Notes under the pieces: model-generated
Told to the model about the DNA's origin: nothing
Databases searched by the model: none
The model's input: only the letters and a program-made list of their open reading frames with translations
Position numbers and translations under genes: made by a program
NCBI GenBank assembly: GCA_041391665.1
Contig: JAWKNO010000002.1
Span: forward strand, 1,984,001 to 2,048,000
Source of the DNA: Bacteroidia bacterium
GTDB taxonomy: Bacteria > Bacteroidota > Bacteroidia > J057
Length of the DNA stretch: 64,000 bases
Direction: 5' to 3'
Part shown: positions 36,929-45,240 of the stretch, one piece after another
Position numbering within the stretch: the first letter of the stretch is position 1
Layout: each line of letters begins with the position of its first letter

Positions 36929-37537
36929 ATGTACCCAAAGTCTTTGCTTATGTATTTTTCTACTTTACCGCTCTCTCTGTTTTTGGGGGTTTTGTTTACG
37001 GGCTTTTCCGCCTCCCTCCATGCACAATGGCATAACCAAAACTCCTGCGACAACCCCTGGATTCTCTGCGAACAGGTGATCAGTCTGCCCGTCATTTCCA
37101 CCCCAAACACAGCACCCCTTCCTCCCAAAAACTGGCGACCGGAACAGATATCCGACCCCTGGCAGCAAACACTGCCGCAGATTTCCGGCCCATCAGCTCC
37201 TGATCCGTGGGAGAATCCTTTTCCGGTTTCGGGTGGTCTTACCGTCGGCAATGGGTTTAATATGAATAAGGCCGGTTTTCTGCGATTGTCATTTGATCCC
37301 GCCTGGCGGGAAGCCGCAGAGGCGCTCAAACCCGGCACAAGCTTCAAAGGTTTTGTGGCGGGCAAAGGACTGCTGACTTTCACCCTCATGGCAAAAGTCG
37401 ATCGGGAACTCCGGGCAGGCCATTCTTTTGAATTGTCTTACCTCGTGTCATGGAAAACGGAAGACGGGCATTCGGTTAAAAAACCACTTTACATTTTCGT
37501 CAGAGAACAGGGAATCTACTATTTGACTGAAAGGTGA
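36929..37537 (+). CDS. Small secreted protein of unknown function
   Basis: 202 aa. N-terminal signal peptide (SLFLGVLFTGFSASLHAQ). A proline-rich stretch follows (TPNTAPLPPKNW ... SAPDPWENPFPVSG) and then a beta-rich C-terminal half (GTSFKGFVAGKGLLTFTLM, SFELSYLVSWKT). No family recognised. It stands alone, divergent from hsdM and convergent with the next gene across an inverted-repeat region. Confidence 0.6.
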   Translation: MYPKSLLMYFSTLPLSLFLGVLFTGFSASLHAQWHNQNSCDNPWILCEQVISLPVISTPNTAPLPPKNWRPEQISDPWQQTLPQISGPSAPDPWENPFPVSGGLTVGNGFNMNKAGFLRLSFDPAWREAAEALKPGTSFKGFVAGKGLLTFTLMAKVDRELRAGHSFELSYLVSWKTEDGHSVKKPLYIFVREQGIYYLTER

Positions 37538-37576
37538 AATTTTTTGAGACAAATGAACTTTTCATAAGAATTCGGG

Positions 37577-37668
37577 AAACCACGAAGGGCACAAGGGAAA
37601 CCACAAGGGGCACAAAGAACGCATTCACCTTAGTGCCCTTCGTGAATCCGTCGTGCTCCTTGTGGTTA
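37577..37668. repeat. Interleaved inverted repeats between convergent genes
   Basis: Two near-identical arms, CACGAAGGGCAC (from 37580) and AACCACAAGGGGCAC (from 37599), are followed by their complements in the same order: GTGCCCTTCGTG (37633-37644) and GTGCTCCTTGTGGTT (37653-37667). The order is A-B-A'-B', not nested. AAGAATTC occurs at both flanks (about 37567 and 37686). Probably a REP-like element doubling as a bidirectional terminator. Confidence 0.8.
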
Positions 37669-37765
37669 ATATTATGAGGGAATTAAGAATTCAACACCTA
37701 CTTCTATGACAGTCGGAGGAAGAGCCTTTTCAACTTACTGTCGCAGACTCATATTAAATTTACCT

Positions 37766-38284
37766 CTATTTCCGCTCCATCCGGTAAATGGTAACGGGGA
37801 CAAATTCAAATTCTCCCTGCGGCTGGATTTCTTTTTTGAGGATCAGGGTTTTGTCTTTTTGAATGAGGGTTTGTTTGATCATCAGTTTTTCTTTTCCCTC
37901 TTTCGCCCTTCGGTAAAACACCCATTCCTGATTATTTGCACTACGGGATGTGCGTTTTTCCTTCAGCTCATAATACCCGTCGCCAAAATACAGCAATCCA
38001 TTTTTAAACTCAATATGGCTTTTCTGCCTGCCTGGAAGTCCGTCGGGACGGGTAAAATTCCAGACGTAAACAATTTTGTTTTTTACTCTCCGAAATTCCC
38101 AGCTTACGGGTATCCGGTCACTGACAGATAGATCATGATAGTTGAGGTATTCCAGTTCGCCTTCCCAGGTTCCCAGCAAAAAAGAGAGGTCTTCAATCGT
38201 TGTGGAGGAATACATCAGTTGGGCTGACAATTCCATCGGGAGCAGGTACAGGATCGCGGGTAGTACAATTTGAGTAATCTTCAT
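37766..38284 (-). CDS. Secreted protein of unknown function (lipocalin-like strands)
   Basis: 172 aa with signal peptide (IVLPAILYLLPMELSAQ). The mature part starts IEDLSFLLGTWEGELEYLN, a pattern seen in several small extracytoplasmic beta-barrel families in which a GTWEG turn opens the fold, followed by regular strands. Family and ligand not identified. Single gene; 12 bp from the PP2C-like gene on the same strand, so co-transcription is likely. Confidence 0.65.
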   Translation of the reverse strand: MKITQIVLPAILYLLPMELSAQLMYSSTTIEDLSFLLGTWEGELEYLNYHDLSVSDRIPVSWEFRRVKNKIVYVWNFTRPDGLPGRQKSHIEFKNGLLYFGDGYYELKEKRTSRSANNQEWVFYRRAKEGKEKLMIKQTLIQKDKTLILKKEIQPQGEFEFVPVTIYRMERK

Positions 38285-38296
38285 AGTCCGGCAGAT

Positions 38297-39112
38297 TTAA
38301 AATAGAAAACGCAGATATGCTCTGTCATCAAAAGAGATATTGCCCTTTTTCACCCCTTTGGTAGATTTATATAACGAAATCAGGAGTGGATCATGTGTAA
38401 TTAACTCCCTCAAATATTTTTCTGAAGCATCAAGTGTCGAAAAAAGTCTGGGATAACCGTCAGAAGCGAGCACCACTTCATCGCCTTTTTGTACGGAAAT
38501 GACCTTTACAAGATTTTTGAGCGGTTCAAATCCGTCAATGACAAAAAAAGCAAATTCACCGGCAGTGGGATTATTTTGCAACAGGCTCTGGCTCTGTAAT
38601 AATGGGCTGATAAATTCCCTGCCGGGATCAGATTCGGCCAGACTTTCAGGAGTTTTGCCCGACTGCAGGGCGATGTGATTGTACATGGCCCGGGCCTCGC
38701 TCATGATGTTATCAATTGACGTCGGGTTGTCGAAGTACACATCATTGACCAGACACTGGCAGTCGCCCATGAGCCATATTTCGCTGCGTGCTACACTAAA
38801 AATTACGGCAGATGCGCCCATCCGCAAACGAGGATTATGGCGGGCATTATCGGCGATACCGGTTTTCTCATAATGTTGAAAAATTGCTTCAGTCAACCGG
38901 GCGAGGCAATCTTCCCAGGAAATAGTTTCGGGCAAATTTTCAATGACGTTGCTTAGAATCTCAGCTGCCACACGGCCAGAGCCAGCCATCTCCGGGCTTT
39001 TGGCAGTTACACCATCAATGACAGCAGCAAAATTTTCTGAGAAAACCAGAAAATCTTCACAATCCTCTGCCCGTCCTGTTTTGCCTTGCAGAAATCTCTC
39101 GATTAGTTTCAT
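38297..39112 (-). CDS. PP2C-like serine/threonine phosphatase-fold protein
   Basis: 271 aa. The order of motifs is that of PPM phosphatases: EDCEDFLVF near residue 16, AAVIDGVTAKS near 30-40 (DG with metal-ligand Asp), MGASAVIFSVA, IWLMGDCQCLVN, VVLASDGYPRL (Asp near 222) and SFDDRAYL at the end (FDD). Metal-binding residues look mostly kept. Such proteins in bacteria counter Ser/Thr kinases or serve as regulators; no kinase gene is nearby. Confidence 0.75.
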   Translation of the reverse strand: MKLIERFLQGKTGRAEDCEDFLVFSENFAAVIDGVTAKSPEMAGSGRVAAEILSNVIENLPETISWEDCLARLTEAIFQHYEKTGIADNARHNPRLRMGASAVIFSVARSEIWLMGDCQCLVNDVYFDNPTSIDNIMSEARAMYNHIALQSGKTPESLAESDPGREFISPLLQSQSLLQNNPTAGEFAFFVIDGFEPLKNLVKVISVQKGDEVVLASDGYPRLFSTLDASEKYLRELITHDPLLISLYKSTKGVKKGNISFDDRAYLRFLF

Positions 39113-39225
39113 ACATTGAAATATAATAATTTTCTAAATGAAGTCAGATGATGATCTGTACAAAATGGATAGATTTTGCAAAAGTTTCACAAAGAGAAAA
39201 CAAATCCTCAGCGGTACTTTGCCTT

Positions 39226-39553
39226 ACTCCGCGTTCATATCAACGCAACTGATCCACGATCAACATATTGAAGGTTCACGCAGAGGACGCAGAGGAAGCG
39301 CAGAGTTTCGCAAAGGGTATTCTGCGTTAATCTGCGTGGTACTTTGCGTTACTCCGCGTTCATATCAACGTAACTGATCCACGATCAACATATTGAAGGT
39401 TCACGCATCTGCTAAGGCAGACAGGAAGGAATCGCAGTGGAATCGCAGAGTTTCGCAAAGGGTATTCTGCGTTAATCTGCGTGGTACTTTGCGTTACTCT
39501 GCGTTCATATCAACGTAACTGATCCACGATCAACATATTGAAGGTTTTGCAAG
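39226..39553. repeat. Left part of the GxxExxY-associated repeat array
   Basis: Two full and one partial unit of about 125-135 bp. Each unit contains TTCATATCAACG, ACTGATCCACGATCAACAT, ATTGAAGGTTCACGC, TTTCGCAAAGGGTATTCTGCG and GGTACTTTGCGTTACTC. The last copy breaks off after ATTGAAGGTT, 12-26 bp from the stop codon of the GxxExxY gene. Confidence 0.93.
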
Positions 39554-39564
39554 CGCATCTCCAC

Positions 39565-39942
39565 CTAAAGGTCATGAACCAGACGGCGAATTCCGTTTGA
39601 CAAACTTTTTACATTAAAGTTTATTAATAATCCTAACCGATGTTTTGACAACTTAAGATACGTGAGTAATTGAGCAATATGAACTTCATGAAGAACCTCT
39701 ACGGCTTTAATCTCTACAATTACTTTTCTCTCAACAAGTAAATCTATACGGTAACCTAGCTCTAACTTGATATTTTGGTACATCAAGGGTAATGCTTTTT
39801 GTTGTTCTACCTTTAAACCTGATTGTTCAAGTTCGTAAATAAGGCATTTCTCATAAGCATTTTCCAATAAGCCTGGTCCAAGCTCACTATGAACTTTCAT
39901 AGCACAACCAATAATTTGGTAGCTGATTTCATTTTCAGTCAT
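39565..39942 (-). CDS. GxxExxY family nuclease-like protein
   Basis: 125 aa, the normal family length. The name-giving motif is GLLENAY (residues about 24-30), followed by a PD-(D/E)XK-like core: LGYRIDLLVERKVIVEIKAVE (Asp near residue 71, Glu and Lys near 80-82) and QLLTYLKLS. The function is unproven; the fold predicts DNA or RNA cleavage. The gene sits between broken halves of a tandem repeat array, both edges ending in the same ACGATCAACATATTGAAGGTT (differing by one base upstream). Confidence 0.85.
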   Translation of the reverse strand: MTENEISYQIIGCAMKVHSELGPGLLENAYEKCLIYELEQSGLKVEQQKALPLMYQNIKLELGYRIDLLVERKVIVEIKAVEVLHEVHIAQLLTYLKLSKHRLGLLINFNVKSLSNGIRRLVHDL

Positions 39943-40049
39943 ATGTATTGTGTTTAAAAAGGTTGATTTTCAAATAAAGATATTTTTCTTCAAAATATTG
40001 CAGAAACTATTTGGCATTTTTCGAACCCGAGCGTTGAAAATTATAAACC

Positions 40050-40402
40050 TGATCTACGATCAACATATTGAAGGTTCACGCATCTGCTAAGGCAGACAGG
40101 AAGGAATCGCATCTGCTCGGGCAGACGCAAAGGGTATTCTGCGTTAATCTGCGTGGTACTTTGCGTTACTCTGCGTTCATATCAACGTAACTGATCCACG
40201 ATCAACATATTGAAGGTTCACGCATCTGCTAAGGCAGACAGGAAGGAATCGCAGAGTTTCGCAAAGGGTATTCTGCGTTAATCTGCGTGGTACTTTGCGT
40301 TACTCTGCGTTCATATCAACGTAACTGATCCATGATCAACATATTGAAGGTTCACGCATCTGCTAAGGCAGACAGGAAGGAATCGCAGAGTTTCGCAGAA
40401 GG
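40050..40402. repeat. Right part of the GxxExxY-associated repeat array
   Basis: Two full units and a third partial, the same family as 39226-39553, with the added block CATCTGCTAAGGCAGAC in most copies. The last unit runs to GCAGAGTTTCGCAGAAGGC just ahead of the YwaF-like gene. No gene is credible in it. 39943-40049 is AT-rich with no feature seen. Confidence 0.93.
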
Positions 40403-40482
40403 CAGTGACGTTTTACAATGGATTTCATTTTGACGAGATTTCTTGGATATTTGTCTTAGATGTAGACTTCTACTATTTTTTT

Positions 40483-41211
40483 ATGTTTGAACTGTTTTTC
40501 TCTGAAAATACGCGCTTCACTACCTGGGGCTTTGAGCATATCGGTGTGGTGTTGGTTTCCGCAGTTTTGGGATATATGGTTATCCGTTATGGGCAAACCA
40601 CTTCGAGAGAAATCGAAAAGCAACGAATCCTCAACCTACTGGGAATATTTGTTTCCACCACCGTGATTATCTGGACAATACTTGAAGTGGTTCGGGGAAA
40701 GTTCAATTACAAAGAAGATTTACCCCTGGTATTGTGCAACTTTCTCGCCCTTACAATTCCGATATTTACTTTTACCCGCAACAAAAAAGTCTATGAACTG
40801 ATTCTCTTTTGGATTCTTGCGGGCACAGTTCAGGCGATTATTACGCCTGATCTTCAGGACGGATTTCCTCATTATACCTTTTGGAAATTCTGGATTGTGC
40901 ACAACGGACTGGTAATCATCGTTTTATACGCCACATTTGTGTGGGGATACCGTCCGACTCTCCGGGGCTTATTTCGATCTTATATTGGTTTAGAAATCTA
41001 TTTTCTGCTCATGATGGGTATCAACACCCTGCTCGATACCAACTATTTTTACCTCAACAGCAAACCGCCCTTCGCGACTGTGCTGGACCTCTTTGGCCCC
41101 TGGCCCTGGTATATTATTGTGGCGCAGCTAATTGTCATTCCCTATTTCCTTCTGCTGTATTTACCCTTTTATCTGAGTAAGCGGAAAAGTTTTCAAGACA
41201 ACACCGCTTAA
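40483..41211 (+). CDS. YwaF/TIGR02206-family integral membrane protein
   Basis: 242 aa from the ATG at 40483 (MFELFFSENTRF); the longer reading adds residues derived from the repeat edge. Six or seven helices are present. The family pattern is visible in HIGVVLVSAVLGYMV, PLVLCNFLALTIPIF, FWILAGTVQAIITPDLQDGFPHY and NYFYLNSKP. No function is established for the family. Likely co-transcribed with the small gene at 41262 (50 bp gap). Confidence 0.85.
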   Translation: MFELFFSENTRFTTWGFEHIGVVLVSAVLGYMVIRYGQTTSREIEKQRILNLLGIFVSTTVIIWTILEVVRGKFNYKEDLPLVLCNFLALTIPIFTFTRNKKVYELILFWILAGTVQAIITPDLQDGFPHYTFWKFWIVHNGLVIIVLYATFVWGYRPTLRGLFRSYIGLEIYFLLMMGINTLLDTNYFYLNSKPPFATVLDLFGPWPWYIIVAQLIVIPYFLLLYLPFYLSKRKSFQDNTA

Positions 41212-41261
41212 TTTATCCCAAATTCACTTTAAATTAGCCCACTCATTATACAATTATTCAA

Positions 41262-41618
41262 ATGGAAATCGCAACCCGAACAACGTGGCAAAATACCCCC
41301 ATGCCTGAAGCACGCGCCGAATTACAATTCGAAAAAAAATTCCAACCCTGGGAGGTAACCCGGCTTAAAAACGGACTGATCCCCCATGAGATGGAAGATA
41401 AATGGTTTATATTCTTCGAAGACAACTACTTATACTTTCACCGTAGTTGGACAGGAATCGAAATTTTCCGGATAGAACTCGCGATGGCGGCAGACGGCTC
41501 AGCGACTGTAAAACAATGTTGGGTCAACCGCGACAAAGATCAGTACAATTCCCACAATGAAGAAAGCGAACTTCATACCATTCGTTTACTTTTTGAGCAA
41601 CTGCTTACCCAAAGGTGA
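41262..41618 (+). CDS. Conserved small protein of unknown function
   Basis: 118 aa, soluble, no signal peptide. Notable are a basic N-terminal half and an aromatic segment with KWFIFFEDNYLYFHRSWTGIEIFRIEL; the C-terminus ends in a short helix (HTIRLLFEQLL). I have seen this kind of short protein in many bacterial genomes, but no role is known to me. A weak ATG context is normal for the phylum. Confidence 0.65.
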   Translation: MEIATRTTWQNTPMPEARAELQFEKKFQPWEVTRLKNGLIPHEMEDKWFIFFEDNYLYFHRSWTGIEIFRIELAMAADGSATVKQCWVNRDKDQYNSHNEESELHTIRLLFEQLLTQR

Positions 41619-41699
41619 AATTGATACCTTATGTAACGGGCGCAAATCAAATTGTCGTAAGGGAAAGAGGTCTTACTTAACGGCAAAACCCGGTGCAAG

Positions 41700-41912
41700 T
41701 AATTTTTTTCCTGTTTTTCCGGCGAAGCCGGGACTCCGGAGGAGTCACATATTTGTAGCACAGAAGGTGTCCCCCTTCTATTTTCCTCCTCGTTGCACGC
41801 CGTAGCGCGCATCCCCGCTTCTCCAATGGAGAAATGTTATTCTCCCTGACGATCGGAGCACCAAAGGCGACTTCGCAACTTCCGGATCACTCCGACAGTT
41901 GGGTTTACGCGC
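41700..41912. repeat. REP-like elements in the intergenic region after the 41262 gene
   Basis: A palindrome ACTCCGGAGGAGT followed by CACATATTTGTAG (about 41732-41757). A second element next to the gluQ stop has, on the minus strand, GTAAACCCAACTGTCGGAG then a closing CTCCGATCG (about 41840-41906). No ORF of substance. The first resembles 62249-62275, the second resembles the unit starts at 27838 and following. Confidence 0.65.
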
Positions 41913-42788
41913 TCATTTATCAAGAAAATCAACAGCCGAAAGGAAGTGTCCCCCCGGTTGGGCAAGTATTTGGGCAGCCAGGCTGAATACAAGAGAAGTA
42001 CTTTTTCCGGATTCCCGCATTTCTTTGAGAGAATATGCACCCGCTGACTTGGAAAGCTTTCGCCCTTCATCGTCAGTAAGAAGCTGGTGGTGGTAAAATT
42101 GGGTTTGGGAAAAAGCATTTTCAGATAAAAAGGTGGAGAGAAACAGCTGAGCGGCCGTAGAATTTGCAAGATCTTCCCCCCTGACAATCAGGTTGACGCC
42201 CAGACGAAGGTCATCTACCAAAGAAGCAATCTGATAAGCGGGAATGCCATCTTTACGCCTTACAACAAAGTCTCGCATTTGGTCATAGAGGTTTACCGAA
42301 GTTTTTCCCAATAAATGATCGCTCCAGCTAATCACGGCGTCAGGTGGAGTGGCGATTCTTATAGTAGTTTCTGGCTGGATAAACGGGATACCGGCATTTC
42401 GGCAGGTTCCCCCATATTGCCCCGCTTCGCTATTGCTGCGGATTTCTGACCGTGAACATACACAGGCGAATATTTCCCCACCCCCCTGTCTCAGCTGCTC
42501 AATCGCGGCCAGGTAGGTATCCTGCCGGCTTTGCTGTGAAAAACTTTTGATATGGTCATCGGGTCCCGACGGACCAAAATCATAGTCCAGTCCCAGCCAG
42601 TCAATGGTGCGGAAAATATCCTCCAGATACTCAGGCCGCATACGCGGCGCATCCAGATCATCTATCCGCAGCCATAACTTCCCCCCTGCCCTTCGGGTGA
42701 GCACCCAGGTAAGGACAAAGTTAACCGCATTGCCTATATGAAGGAAGCCACTCGGGGTAGGTGCCAGTCTGCTGATAATTTTTTCCAT
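41913..42788 (-). CDS. gluQ: Glutamyl-Q tRNA(Asp) synthetase-like protein
   Basis: 291 aa from ATG 42788; an ATG at 42809 adds seven residues. Class I aminoacyl-tRNA synthetase catalytic core only: RLAPTPSGFLHIGNA (HIGN), LRIDDLDAPR, a zinc-like CVCSR ... GGTCR pair and LTDDEGRKLSKS. It lacks the anticodon-binding domain, so by family it would attach glutamate to queuosine in tRNA(Asp). The overlap with the upstream oxidoreductase gene (55 bp) suggests co-transcription. Confidence 0.85.
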   Translation of the reverse strand: MEKIISRLAPTPSGFLHIGNAVNFVLTWVLTRRAGGKLWLRIDDLDAPRMRPEYLEDIFRTIDWLGLDYDFGPSGPDDHIKSFSQQSRQDTYLAAIEQLRQGGGEIFACVCSRSEIRSNSEAGQYGGTCRNAGIPFIQPETTIRIATPPDAVISWSDHLLGKTSVNLYDQMRDFVVRRKDGIPAYQIASLVDDLRLGVNLIVRGEDLANSTAAQLFLSTFLSENAFSQTQFYHHQLLTDDEGRKLSKSAGAYSLKEMRESGKSTSLVFSLAAQILAQPGGHFLSAVDFLDK

Positions 42789-44215
42789 GCGATGATCCCA
42801 CTCAGACATGCACCCGGAATTCCCTGCCCCGGATACACGCTATCGCCACAAATATAAGCACCTGAGCCATTAAGTCGGGCATCGATCATCTGCCAGGGTT
42901 TAATATTCATGTACTGAGGGTATCCGCCGACAAATCCCCATTTTCTTGCTGTCCATTTTTCCCATGATTTTTGTGTGGAGGAATGGACATATAGCAAATC
43001 TTCTTTCCGGATAAATCCCCGCGCCTCCAGCAAGTCGAGTACTTCCTGTTGAACGGTTTCTTTATTTTCCACCAGCCGCTCTCCCGGATCAGGCAGATGA
43101 AAAGAGACAGACCCCACCATTTGTCCAGCCTCACAGCGAATATGATCATTGGGATCGCTCAGGCTGAGAAATATGCTTTTGGCATCGGTAAAGGAAAAAG
43201 GCTTTTCGAGGTGGATCTGATGGTGTAAACTGTCAAATTCCCGGAATCTTTTTGCCGCAAATCCCAGAGAAAACGCGCTGTTGAGCATATCAGAGGGCAT
43301 AACCCTGGGTTTATATTTTTTTGTGAGTGCAGGACTATCAAACAGACTGAGGGTATTGTTGATCGGAATGGCCGAAATCACCTTTTGCGTTTTGTATTCT
43401 CCCTTTTTTGACTGTACGACAAACCCGTCTATGGTTCTGGTGATTTTTTCCACCGGGTTGCGAAGTACGATTTCGCCCCCTTTGGACTGGATAAAACCCG
43501 TTAAGGCCTCAACCATTTTGATCATCCCCCCGGGGACATAAAAATTGGAAAAAAGTGTGTAGCAAAGTGCCGTTGCGCCAAAGAGCACATTGACTTCGTG
43601 ATGGTAATTTTGTGCAGTGATCAGCAATTGTTCGTTGACAAAAGCCACAAAATCGGGGTTAGTGTCCAAACCATATTTTGCCAGCAGATCCCCCATAGAC
43701 TGATAAGCCAGAATGGCAAAACGAAGCTGAGCCGGACGAAAACTACGGGCAGTATCGAGCAAATCATTGAGAGAGGAAGGCGGGAATGAAAGCTGCTGGA
43801 GGGAGGTTTGCCATACAAACTGGCTGATCTGGTAACAATATTCCCAAAAAGGCCGCTGCCCTTCGGGACCAAAGACACGTTCCGCCTCTGCGATCCACTG
43901 TTCGAGGTCCTGATACCGGGTGATTTTTTGGCCGTTGCGGAGATATACCTGCATCGGCGTTTCCAGTTTTTTGACGGGAAAAGAAATACCCGTCTTTTCC
44001 ATAAGAAAATGTACAGGCATACCGGGGTCCAACCCGACCAAGGTAGTTGCCCCACTTTCAAACCAGAAATGTTTGCGCGGATAGGAAGAAGAACAACCGC
44101 CAGGCAACCAGTTTTGCTCCAAAACCGTAATATGATGACCGTCTTTTGCCAACAGTGCCGCAGCCGTCAACCCAGCCATTCCACTTCCGATTACCAGTAT
44201 TTCTGTGTTTTGCAT
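42734..44215 (-). CDS. FAD-dependent oxidoreductase, carotenoid-isomerase/desaturase-like
   Basis: 493 aa from the ATG at 44215. The FAD-binding GSGMAGLTAAALLAKDGH and the following VLEQNWLPGGCSSSY form the N-terminal dinucleotide motif. Middle strands ATTLVGLDPGMP and YVPGGMIKMVEALTGF, and the C-terminal GAYICGDSVYPGQGIPGACLSG, match phytoene desaturase/CrtISO-type flavoproteins. It would act on a carotenoid or related polyene or lipid; the substrate is inference. Co-transcribed with gluQ. Confidence 0.8.
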   Translation of the reverse strand: MQNTEILVIGSGMAGLTAAALLAKDGHHITVLEQNWLPGGCSSSYPRKHFWFESGATTLVGLDPGMPVHFLMEKTGISFPVKKLETPMQVYLRNGQKITRYQDLEQWIAEAERVFGPEGQRPFWEYCYQISQFVWQTSLQQLSFPPSSLNDLLDTARSFRPAQLRFAILAYQSMGDLLAKYGLDTNPDFVAFVNEQLLITAQNYHHEVNVLFGATALCYTLFSNFYVPGGMIKMVEALTGFIQSKGGEIVLRNPVEKITRTIDGFVVQSKKGEYKTQKVISAIPINNTLSLFDSPALTKKYKPRVMPSDMLNSAFSLGFAAKRFREFDSLHHQIHLEKPFSFTDAKSIFLSLSDPNDHIRCEAGQMVGSVSFHLPDPGERLVENKETVQQEVLDLLEARGFIRKEDLLYVHSSTQKSWEKWTARKWGFVGGYPQYMNIKPWQMIDARLNGSGAYICGDSVYPGQGIPGACLSGIIAWKKLSADWHLPRVASFI

Positions 44216-44358
44216 AATCAGCGATTTCGCCCGAAATACATTTTGTTTAAGATTTAAAATCAAAGTTTAAACAAAATGAATAAGGAATTGTTTGTAATCA
44301 GGAACAGGATAAAATTCCCCAGGTCTTTCAGGCGACATAAGATACGGGAAAGAATAAG

Positions 44359-44366
44359 TAAATTTG
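44359..44366 (+). promoter_or_regulatory. Candidate -7 box upstream of folE
   Basis: TAAATTTG at 44359-44366 fits TAnnTTTG. No convincing -33 TTG at the right spacing. It would give a leader of about 70 nt. Confidence 0.4.
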
Positions 44367-44443
44367 AATTATAATCAGTTTGAACCTTTTGAGTATGTTG
44401 CCGTTTGTTGTATGGAATTCTCTTTAACTAATAATAATAATAA

Positions 44444-45172
44444 ATGAAACCGAACGAAACTTTGTGGAATGGCTCGTCTTTGAACGGAAAAAGTCATAAC
44501 GGCCACCACCACACAGGGAAACACGGGACTTATCATGACGAGATTGGCGACCATCACGTGGCCACTTCCGTAGATACGCCACTGCGACCTGACGCCTTTG
44601 CGCTGAGTGATGATCAGAAAATCGAAAAAATCACGGCTCACTTTCGCGAGATCATGGAGACCCTGGGTCTCGACCTTACCGATGACAGCCTGAGTGGTAC
44701 GCCACGTCGTGTTGCCAAAATGTATGTAAAGGAAATTTTCAGCGGTCTAAACCCGGAAAACAAGCCCGACGTAAGGCTTTTTGAAAATAAATATGAGTAC
44801 AGAGAAATGCTGGTAGAAAAGGACATCACCTTTTACTCCAACTGTGAACACCACTTTGTGCCGATATATGGACGCGTACATGTCGCTTATATGAGCAACG
44901 GAAAAGTTGTGGGACTTTCCAAACTCAACCGTATTGTTCAATACTATGCCCGCCGCCCGCAGGTACAGGAGCGAATGACCCGGCAGATTGCCGAAGAGCT
45001 CAAAAAATCGCTGGGAACGCAAGATGTAGCGGTGATCATCGACGCCAACCACCATTGTGTGTCTTCAAGAGGCGTCAACGACGTAAACAGCAGCACAATT
45101 ACTGCAGAATATTCAGGAAAATTTAAAAATCCTGAAACCCGGAAGGAGTTTTTACAGTATGTATCTATGTAG
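44444..45172 (+). CDS. folE: GTP cyclohydrolase I, His-rich N-terminus
   Basis: 242 aa. Catalytic core of type IA enzymes: SGTPRRVAKMYVKEIFSGL, FYSNCEHHFVPIYG (Zn ligands Cys and His near 133-136), KVVGLSKLNRIVQYYARRPQVQE and HHCVSSRGV (second Zn Cys). It opens GTP to dihydroneopterin triphosphate for folate. The first 30 residues are an extra tail with SHNGHHHTGKHGTYHDEIGDHH, possibly metal-binding. The ATG follows five TAA triplets, and the stop is the first of five in-frame TAG triplets. Confidence 0.95.
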   Translation: MKPNETLWNGSSLNGKSHNGHHHTGKHGTYHDEIGDHHVATSVDTPLRPDAFALSDDQKIEKITAHFREIMETLGLDLTDDSLSGTPRRVAKMYVKEIFSGLNPENKPDVRLFENKYEYREMLVEKDITFYSNCEHHFVPIYGRVHVAYMSNGKVVGLSKLNRIVQYYARRPQVQERMTRQIAEELKKSLGTQDVAVIIDANHHCVSSRGVNDVNSSTITAEYSGKFKNPETRKEFLQYVSM

Positions 45173-45200
45173 TAGTAGTAGTAGTTTTAATAGATCCTTT

Positions 45201-45230
45201 AGCCCGGAGTTTTGCTCCGGGCTTTTTTTT
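45201..45230 (+). terminator. Rho-independent terminator of folE
   Basis: AGCCCGGAG (45201-45209) pairs with CTCCGGGCT (45215-45223) across a TTTTG loop, followed by eight T. Confidence 0.9.
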
Positions 45231-45240
45231 ATTTTGCCAC

